Shown in pieces: positions 1 through 4,624 of a stretch of DNA of 7,502 bases. Below the pieces are notes generated by a model. The model saw only the letters and a list, made by a program, of their open reading frames with translations, was not told where the DNA came from and did not search any database. The position numbers and the translations under genes were made by a program. The stretch is taken from positions 1 to 7,502 of the forward strand of contig JAHELX010000297.1 of assembly GCA_024643945.1 (NCBI GenBank). Reading direction: 5' to 3'. Source of the DNA: Anaerolineales bacterium (GTDB lineage Bacteria > Chloroflexota > Anaerolineae > 4572-78 > NAK82). How positions within the stretch are numbered: position 1 is the stretch's first letter; every line of letters begins with the position of its first letter.

Positions 1-51
1 GTCTTTTCATCCTGTTCTCTTTCCCTGGAAAGGGAGCCAAGAATTAGGCAT

Positions 52-1830
52 TCAGGGAGTGGGGAGGGTTAATTCCCCTGCCTCTCCCGGCTTCTTACCT
101 ACTGAGTTCCTGATCCCAGATCCACTGTCTTCCCCAGGTGCTAGAGGCAGGCGGATGGTAAAGGTGGTGCCTTTTCCCTCCTGGCTCTCTACTTCGATCG
201 TCCCTCCGTGCCTTTCAATCACGCCATAAGCAATGGAAAGCCCCATTCCCGCTGCATCCCCTCGTTCGCTGGTGAAATAGAAGGGATCGAAGATGTGACG
301 CAGTTGTTCCGGCGTTAACCCCTGTCCTGTATCGGCCACAATGATCTGTACTTCTGATCCGACCGAGCGAGTGATGAGGCGCAGCGTACCGCCGAAGCGC
401 ATCGCCTCGCAGGCGTTACGGACTAATTGATAAAGCGCTTGTTCCATTTGCATGTGATCCGCCGGCACCAGTGGCAGGTGTGGATCGAAACCACGTATAA
501 TTTCGATAGGGTAGGGAGGTAGATCATTCTCGGTTCTATGCCAAGCTGCTTCCAGCAGTTCGTTCGCGTCAACCGGTTGAGTCCTGGGTGGCATTCGCCT
601 GGCGAAGTCGAACAGGCTCTGCATAGTCCGTTGGCAGCGCAGTGCTTCACGCTCAATGGCTTCTAACGACGTTCGTACTCGTTCATCACCTGCGAGCTTG
701 CTTTCCAAAAGCCGGACGTGGCCTAAGATAGTGCTGATCGGATTGCTTACCTCTTGCACCACGCCGGCGGCCATATGTCCCAGCGCCGCCAATTTCTCTG
801 AACGAAGGAGTTGGGTCTGCGTCGCCTCGAGCGCTGCCGTGCGCTCGCTGACCTTAACCTCCAGCTCCTGTCCCCACTTTTCAATCTGATCTCGCGACGC
901 CACCAGATCCTGGTAAAGCCCGGCGTTGTAGATGGCAATGCTGGCATAGTCGGCCAGCGCCGTGAGCATACGCAAATGCCCTGAGCTGAAGGCACGGGCG
1001 GTGGTTCGATTGTTTACCGCTAGCACGCCGATGACTTCAGCTCCCACTTTCAGGGGCACGTTCAATAATGCCTTCACTAAGTAACCAGTTTTGACTTTGT
1101 AGGCATCGTCTTGCCGGTTGCCCCCCAACATAATTGGTTCGCCAGCGCGCAAAACACGGCCAGCAATGCTATCTTCCACGCGTACTCTAAACCCGCGCGC
1201 GTATTTTTCGCCGACTCCCCGTGCAGCCCGCATATATAGATTGCCGCTATCCTCGTCAATCAACATTAACGAGCCTTCTTCGGCGCCGGTGAGGTAGACA
1301 GCCGCTTCAACCACTCGATTGAGCACCAATTCCAGGTCGAGCAGCGATGTTACCGAGCGTCCCAGGCCATAGAGGATGCGCAACTCTTTAACCTGCTGTT
1401 CAAGCTGCCGCTTCGCCTGGAGCAGGTTTCTGGTTAATTCGTCGCGCTCCCGGCGCAGGCGCGCCTCAGCCAGCGCGCGGTCAATTGCTTCGACCATCTC
1501 TTCTACAGTGAAAGGTTTAATGATGTAATCGCGCGCACCCAATCGAAAAGCATTGACGGCCGTCTCTTCCGATCCGTGGAACGTCATCAGGATGGTAGGA
1601 ATCTCCTTGCCGGCCTTGCGCAATTCCTCCATCAACTCCAACCCATTCAGGTTTGGCATCACCAGGTCGCTGATTACCAGGTCCACGTCCTCTCTTAATG
1701 CGATTCTCAACGCCTCGTTTCCGTCTGTAGCCGCTTTCACTTGGTAGCCATTGGGCTCCAACACATATTGCCGAAGAAAATCTACGTTATCTATTCGGTC
1801 GTCAGCGACCAATACGGTTTCACCCGACAC
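52..1830 (-). CDS. Hybrid sensor protein: receiver - GAF - HisKA (H-box degenerate) - HATPase
   Basis: A 592-residue cytosolic signalling protein with no TM segment or signal peptide. The receiver domain (about 4-120) has every key residue: acid pocket D10/D11, phosphoacceptor D55 (LVISDLVMP), T83 and K105 (IIKPF). A coiled coil (about 120-150) leads to a GAF domain (about 150-302), then a second coiled coil (about 305-345). The HisKA dimerisation helices span about 345-412 and the HATPase_c domain about 422-563, with N box N472, G1 D500-T-G-Q-G504, F box FDPF (514-517) and G2 GMGL (528-531). The usual H-box histidine is replaced by Q359 (reads GVVQEVSNP), so classical autophosphorylation is doubtful. 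The last 30 residues are a Gly/Pro-rich tail. The GTG start is chosen because AGAGG (1839-1843) lies 8 nt upstream. The gene starts 20 nt after the VanW stop, so the two are probably cotranscribed. The input sensed by GAF cannot be told from sequence. Confidence 0.93.
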   Translation of the reverse strand: MSGETVLVADDRIDNVDFLRQYVLEPNGYQVKAATDGNEALRIALREDVDLVISDLVMPNLNGLELMEELRKAGKEIPTILMTFHGSEETAVNAFRLGARDYIIKPFTVEEMVEAIDRALAEARLRRERDELTRNLLQAKRQLEQQVKELRILYGLGRSVTSLLDLELVLNRVVEAAVYLTGAEEGSLMLIDEDSGNLYMRAARGVGEKYARGFRVRVEDSIAGRVLRAGEPIMLGGNRQDDAYKVKTGYLVKALLNVPLKVGAEVIGVLAVNNRTTARAFSSGHLRMLTALADYASIAIYNAGLYQDLVASRDQIEKWGQELEVKVSERTAALEATQTQLLRSEKLAALGHMAAGVVQEVSNPISTILGHVRLLESKLAGDERVRTSLEAIEREALRCQRTMQSLFDFARRMPPRTQPVDANELLEAAWHRTENDLPPYPIEIIRGFDPHLPLVPADHMQMEQALYQLVRNACEAMRFGGTLRLITRSVGSEVQIIVADTGQGLTPEQLRHIFDPFYFTSERGDAAGMGLSIAYGVIERHGGTIEVESQEGKGTTFTIRLPLAPGEDSGSGIRNSVGKKPGEAGELTLPTP

Positions 1831-1838
1831 GTTGGTTT

Positions 1839-1843
1839 CCTCT
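1839..1843 (-). promoter_or_regulatory. Shine-Dalgarno site for the sensor kinase
   Basis: Read on the minus strand this is AGAGG followed by AA, 8 nt before the GTG at 1830. It decides the non-ATG start, because the translated receiver fold begins immediately after it (ETVLVADD). It lies in the 20-nt gap after the VanW stop codon (1851-1853), which suits coupled translation of one message. Confidence 0.75.
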
Positions 1844-1850
1844 CAACTCG

Positions 1851-3698
1851 TTACTCATCACTCGTCCCCGTGCCCGTCAGATACACGGCACGCCAGGGTT
1901 TATAACGGCTAAAGAACGTATCTTGATGGATGACCACATCGCCTTCGGTCACAATTCGGCGCACTGTCACGTCGACCCCATCCTTCGCCCACTCAACTTG
2001 CCTGGTCGTCCCTTTAGGCAAAGTTGAGTCTTCCTGGTAAACGGCCGGCCCGTGCGGCACCACGTTTTCCTCAAACGGTCCTTCCATCGTAACCAGTCGG
2101 CCAGTGGGAGTCCCGTAGAAACGGAAAGTAAGGGTACCAGCCACTGGATCCGTGTAAGTCTGAATCAAAAGGTAATGGTCGGTGTCGTTGCGGAATTTAA
2201 AATCAACGTCGGGAGTATAGATAGTAGCATCTAAACCTGGACCGGTGCCTGTTTCATACCAGCTAACCCGATAGCCGTGTGCCCAGCGTTCGGTGATTTC
2301 GAAGCCGCCAAAGAAGGCTGCACGAAATGCCGTGGTCGACACCTGGCACACGCCGCCGCCGATGCCCACTGCCGTTCGATCACCCCAAATGACCAGAGAG
2401 TCTTCAAAACCAGCCTCGGCGGTGACAGGCCCCAGATATTCATTGAAGGAGAAAACAGCTCCAGGGGGCACTACAATGCCATGGAATTTCTCAGCGGCCG
2501 CGCGGATGTTACGCACTCGATCCTCCGATGACCCCTTGAAGTAAGTCGTAGACTCGGCCACCACATCGGTAAACCCCATGTTGTAGCCTTCCTCCATAGG
2601 TACAGCCGGAGGCGTGATCGTGACGGGCAACTCAATGCGATGGGTAGGTTGGGTGGGCAGGGCAGCGATCATTGTCAGGGCTTGAGGCACATCGAGAGAC
2701 CAGCCCTCCTGACTGGGCTGCAAAACCGTCAATAGGCCAGTAGCCGGGTCAATCTCAAAGCGAGCATTGCGAACAGGCCGATCAATCTGAGGCGCAACCT
2801 GGTTTAGATAGGCTGCCCATTTGTCCAAATCGGGAGCAAGCCATACCCGCCCCACGCCGTCGGCCCGGACTTCCTCAGTAACTAGAACCAGGTCGGCCAG
2901 TTGGGCCGGCTCCAGCTTCCATTCGTGGACTCCATTTCCAACATGAGTGTCTTTCTCGTCAGGGGAAAAGGTCAGGATCATAGGACCGCTCAAGAGCGCC
3001 TCGGCCAGTCGCTGGGCTTCTTCTACCTCAGTAACAGCAGGAGGTGTTTCGCGCACCACCAGGTCAACCGGTGCTGTGTTACGGTCCAATGCTTGACGGT
3101 GCAACACTGCACGGGTAGCGTCCACGTCAACGGTCAACCCCACCTGCGCGGGTATTACTTCAAGTGTGAGGTTGGCGTGAACAAGCAACTGGGCATCTCG
3201 GGCCGGGCGATCTATTGCCTGGGCGATTTGCGCCAAAGACATATTGGCTGGGCCAGTGTCATACCGAATCGTTGGTTCAATTTGCACGCCATACCGCAAC
3301 GCTGCCCATTGTTGCGCCAGGTCGTCCAGCAAGTAGTGATGGCGCCCCACGGCGAAGGCCTGGTCCACTGCTGCTGCCACGTCCAGCGTTGCGCCTGCCT
3401 GGCGGGCATTCAGGGTCCATAGCTTATCGCCATAGCGTAGGGTGACAGGGAAAGACAGGTAGTCGTCGGTCCGGCTGGCGATAGCCACCTCTGCCTGTTC
3501 GCGTGTCATACCACCCAACTCAACGCCCATAGTGGAAACACCAATGTAAACCCGATTTAGGAAAACAAGTTGGTAAAGTACCAGACTTAGGAACAAGGCC
3601 ACCAGCAGGCTGCCAGCGAAGAAAACGAGCACGATGCCTGCCCGAAAGACCGATCCTTCCATAGGACGAGTTCGCACAACTCGCGTTGTTTGACCCAT
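1851..3698 (-). CDS. VanW family membrane protein with peptidoglycan-binding repeats
   Basis: A 615-residue protein. It has a short basic N-terminus (1-19), then one hydrophobic segment (about 19-48) that should anchor it with the bulk outside the membrane. Two regions (about 85-200 and 250-360) resemble the PG_binding_4 modules that usually precede VanW domains. Each ends in a short strand pair followed by a Pro-containing linker (VRETPPAV near 215, VTITPPAV near 359). The VanW core runs about 378-515 and carries the family signature GIGGGVCQVSTT (445-456) and the FSFNEYLGP motif (416-424). The C-terminus (about 550-605) resembles a G5-like domain (LPKGTTRQVEW..DGVDVTVRRIV). The VanW biochemical role is unsettled. 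The family is named from the vanB vancomycin-resistance cluster, but these proteins are widespread and are not resistance determinants by themselves. The ATG at 3698 has only a weak SD (GGCGGG about 12 nt upstream). An alternative ATG at M13 has no better site. Confidence 0.93.
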   Translation of the reverse strand: MGQTTRVVRTRPMEGSVFRAGIVLVFFAGSLLVALFLSLVLYQLVFLNRVYIGVSTMGVELGGMTREQAEVAIASRTDDYLSFPVTLRYGDKLWTLNARQAGATLDVAAAVDQAFAVGRHHYLLDDLAQQWAALRYGVQIEPTIRYDTGPANMSLAQIAQAIDRPARDAQLLVHANLTLEVIPAQVGLTVDVDATRAVLHRQALDRNTAPVDLVVRETPPAVTEVEEAQRLAEALLSGPMILTFSPDEKDTHVGNGVHEWKLEPAQLADLVLVTEEVRADGVGRVWLAPDLDKWAAYLNQVAPQIDRPVRNARFEIDPATGLLTVLQPSQEGWSLDVPQALTMIAALPTQPTHRIELPVTITPPAVPMEEGYNMGFTDVVAESTTYFKGSSEDRVRNIRAAAEKFHGIVVPPGAVFSFNEYLGPVTAEAGFEDSLVIWGDRTAVGIGGGVCQVSTTAFRAAFFGGFEITERWAHGYRVSWYETGTGPGLDATIYTPDVDFKFRNDTDHYLLIQTYTDPVAGTLTFRFYGTPTGRLVTMEGPFEENVVPHGPAVYQEDSTLPKGTTRQVEWAKDGVDVTVRRIVTEGDVVIHQDTFFSRYKPWRAVYLTGTGTSDE

Positions 3699-3734
3699 TT
3701 CAAAGCTTATCCCGCCAGGTCTACTTAAATGCCC

Positions 3735-3823
3735 TGTTATATCTGCCGAAAGCCAGACCCGTCATTTATAATGCCTGCATGATCAGGTAACAATGCAGAC
3801 CCTGACCTTAACTTGATATAACA
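3735..3823. repeat. Spaced 9-bp inverted repeat in the VanW leader region
   Basis: TGTTATATC (3735-3743) and its exact reverse complement GATATAACA (3815-3823) are separated by 71 bp. The right arm abuts the P1 -10 box and covers its predicted start. The left arm lies in the leader downstream of both predicted starts. It could be a pair of operator half-sites, or a long-range stem in the P1 transcript. AT-rich matches of this size can arise by chance in a spacer this long, so function is not established. Confidence 0.4.
3765..3793 (-). promoter_or_regulatory. Proximal candidate promoter P2 for the VanW-kinase operon
   Basis: On the minus strand, TTGTTA (3788-3793) and TATAAA (3765-3770) are separated by exactly 17 bp, each a good sigma70-type match. 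The predicted transcription start is near 3758, giving a 5' leader of about 60 nt before the VanW ATG at 3698. It lies downstream of P1 in the same spacer. Which of the two is used cannot be told from sequence. Confidence 0.5.
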
Positions 3824-3852
3824 ATTGTACCAGAGGATAAGGCAATTGGCAA
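3824..3852 (-). promoter_or_regulatory. Distal candidate promoter P1 (extended -10) for the VanW-kinase operon
   Basis: On the minus strand, TTGCCA (3847-3852) and TACAAT (3824-3829) are 17 bp apart, and a TG precedes the -10 box by one base (TGGTACAAT), making an extended -10. The predicted start is near 3817, giving a leader of about 120 nt. Two CAATTG palindromes, 21 bp apart, overlap the -10 (3822-3827) and the -35 (3843-3848). The promoter begins only 26 bp after the zinc-ribbon stop codon, and no clear terminator lies between them. Read-through from the zinc-ribbon gene is therefore also possible. Confidence 0.6.
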
Positions 3853-3878
3853 GAGCTTTTGGATAAGCACAAATCGGG

Positions 3879-4193
3879 CTACATTTGCCCCATCTTGAAC
3901 ATTTTGGAGCCACAAACAGGGCAGGTACCGCGCACGGCGGGGCGGCCCGTCTGTGTGGTGGTGGCGTATGGGTTTTGCATCACGCGGTGCGCTTTGCATT
4001 TAACGCAATAGGCCTCGACTTGGGATGAGGTCTCCGACTCGGGCTCAGGAGCCAGAGGTGCCGGTCGAGAAGGCAATGGAATGTGTTCTGTCAACTGCTC
4101 AAGCGGCACCCGTCGCTCTCGCAGATTATTGAGATAGTACCAAATCAGAAATACGCCAGCAGCAACGCCGAGGGAAAAAAGCAAACGCCGCAT
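3879..4193 (-). CDS. Small membrane-anchored zinc-ribbon protein (DUF5679-like)
   Basis: A 104-residue protein from the ATG at 4193. Residues about 4-21 form a hydrophobic helix (LLFSLGVAAGVFLIWYYL), followed by a charged stretch and a Pro/Glu/Ser-rich linker (about 38-58). The C-terminal zinc ribbon has C63-x2-C66 and C91-x2-C94, 24 residues between the pairs. The context YCVKCKAHR...NPYATTTQTGRPAVRGTCPVCGSKMFKMG closely fits the DUF5679 family as I remember it. No enzymatic function is known for that family. The four cysteines presumably bind one Zn and the domain may contact nucleic acid or protein. A longer GTG start at 4244 is in frame, but it would sit only a few bases from the predicted transcription start. 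The ATG at 4193 has GGAAGGAG and AGGTG upstream, so the shorter form is preferred. It is transcribed toward the VanW-kinase operon but has its own promoter. Confidence 0.82.
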   Translation of the reverse strand: MRRLLFSLGVAAGVFLIWYYLNNLRERRVPLEQLTEHIPLPSRPAPLAPEPESETSSQVEAYCVKCKAHRVMQNPYATTTQTGRPAVRGTCPVCGSKMFKMGQM

Positions 4194-4253
4194 TGTGTTG
4201 TCACCTGCTCCTTCCCGCGTCAACCCATAGACGCGAATGGACACTCAGGGCTA

Positions 4254-4282
4254 ATTGTAACAAAAAGGCAAAAACGGGTCAA
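4254..4282 (-). promoter_or_regulatory. Sigma70-type promoter for the zinc-ribbon gene
   Basis: On the minus strand, TTGACC (4277-4282) and TACAAT (4254-4259) are separated by 17 bp, with a TG one base before the -10 (TGTTACAAT). The predicted start is near 4247, giving a leader of about 54 nt to the ATG at 4193. This is the best consensus match in the window. It shares the TGnTACAAT extended -10 with P1 of the VanW gene. Confidence 0.72.
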
Positions 4283-4290
4283 GAAAACAG

Positions 4291-4319
4291 TTTACTCAAC
4301 CTCTTCTTTATGATATAGT
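4291..4319 (+). promoter_or_regulatory. Distal plus-strand candidate promoter upstream of the repeat block
   Basis: TTTACT (4291-4296, weak -35) and TATAGT (4314-4319) are 17 bp apart, with TG one base before the -10 (TGATATAGT). It diverges from the zinc-ribbon promoter. A start near 4326 would give either a leader of about 300 nt for the nucleotidyltransferase gene, running through the tandem repeats, or a separate small RNA. The sequence fit is moderate. Confidence 0.38.
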
Positions 4320-4372
4320 AGATAGTGGGCAAAGACAAGTTGTTTCAGGATTAGTAACTGCTCACCCTCCCG

Positions 4373-4406
4373 GAGCACCCAATGGTCCCGAGCGCCCAAT
4401 GGTCCC
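4373..4406. repeat. 17-bp tandem duplication with G-quadruplex motif on the minus strand
   Basis: Two head-to-tail 17-bp units (4373-4389 and 4390-4406) differ at one base (A4377 versus G4394). Each unit ends in CCCAATGGTCCC. Together they place four C-tracts at 4378-4380, 4387-4389, 4395-4397 and 4404-4407, separated by 6, 5 and 6 bases. On the minus strand this fits the standard four G-tract quadruplex pattern with loops of 7 or less. Confidence 0.85.
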
Positions 4407-4417
4407 CTGCACAGGGG
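4404..4417. repeat. GC hairpin between the two tandem-repeat blocks
   Basis: CCCCTG (4404-4409) and CAGGGG (4412-4417) are exact reverse complements around a CA centre. In RNA or single-stranded DNA this gives a 5-bp stem with a 4-base loop. It sits on the boundary between the 17-bp and the 27/28-bp tandem repeats. Confidence 0.55.
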
Positions 4418-4461
4418 AAAGCCCCCCCACGGGGCTGCACAGGAGAAAGCCCCCCACGGGG
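4407..4461. repeat. 27/28-bp tandem duplication, each copy carrying a GCCCC/GGGGC hairpin
   Basis: Unit one is 4407-4434 (28 nt) and unit two 4435-4461 (27 nt). Both start with CTGCACAGG and end with CCACGGGG. They differ by one substitution (G4416 versus A4444) and by C-run length (7 versus 6). Each forms a stem of GCCCC with GGGGC: 4421-4425 with 4431-4435, and 4449-4453 with 4458-4462. Neither hairpin is followed by a T-run, so this is not a typical intrinsic terminator. The two duplications lying back to back suggest recent local slippage or a small repetitive element family. Confidence 0.85.
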
Positions 4462-4561
4462 CAGGTTTAGTCATAGGCCAAAGCAGAATCCGTTGTTTCA
4501 CTCGGCAATTCGGATGCAGAATGCCCACTGAACGCAATCTGCGGGGGGGTAGGCTGAGGAG

Positions 4562-4590
4562 TTGCCAGGATTATATGATATATTGTCTAA
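4562..4590 (+). promoter_or_regulatory. Proximal plus-strand candidate promoter for the nucleotidyltransferase fusion
   Basis: An extended -10 TGATATATT (4576-4584) gives a predicted start near 4591 and a leader of about 34 nt. The expected -35 position (around 4556-4561) is poor. The nearby TTGCCA at 4562-4567 is too close to that -10, and at 17-bp spacing it pairs only with a weak GTCTAA. The AT-rich patch follows a GC-rich stretch with seven Gs (4542-4548). Confidence 0.42.
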
Positions 4591-4610
4591 GTTTACCATC
4601 TCAAATAAAC

Positions 4611-4614
4611 GAGG
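4611..4614 (+). promoter_or_regulatory. Shine-Dalgarno site deciding the start at 4625
   Basis: GAGG lies 10 nt before the ATG at 4625. An in-frame TTG at 4562 would add 21 residues, but those residues match nothing in the family. The nucleotidyltransferase fold conventionally begins at MKAVVMAGG, so 4625 is the start. Confidence 0.7.
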
Positions 4615-4624
4615 CGAACATATT

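Noticed and set aside
1..10. ATG (complement of 8-10) with AGG just before it, as the start of a further minus-strand gene
   Set aside because: Only three codons are visible and the spacing to AGG is wrong, so it cannot be supported from this window, although a further cotranscribed gene to the left is possible.
22..35. Small hairpin TCCCT-GGAA-AGGGA downstream of the sensor kinase as a terminator
   Set aside because: The stem is only 5 bp and no U-run follows on the minus strand.
2901..3422. Plus-strand 173-codon open frame inside the VanW gene
   Set aside because: It is the antisense shadow of a well-supported VanW coding sequence, with no recognisable domain.
1851..3698. Calling the VanW protein a vancomycin-resistance gene
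   Set aside because: No vanS/R/H/A/X-type genes are present. VanW-family proteins are common in bacteria without glycopeptide resistance, and the neighbouring sensor is not VanS-like (no TM or extracellular sensor).
4194..4244. GTG start at 4244 for the zinc-ribbon protein
   Set aside because: It would be within a few bases of the predicted transcription start and lacks an SD, while the ATG at 4193 has one.
4292..4537. Minus-strand 81-codon open frame across the tandem repeats
   Set aside because: It has a TTG start with no convincing SD, its protein is a translation of the DNA repeats (PAPWGAFS/AAPWGGFP), it matches no family, and it lies across promoter elements.
4562..4624. N-terminal 21-residue extension of the nucleotidyltransferase from TTG at 4562
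   Set aside because: The extension covers the AT-rich promoter patch and the SD, and the family begins at MKAVVMAGG. The ATG at 4625 has GAGG at good spacing.
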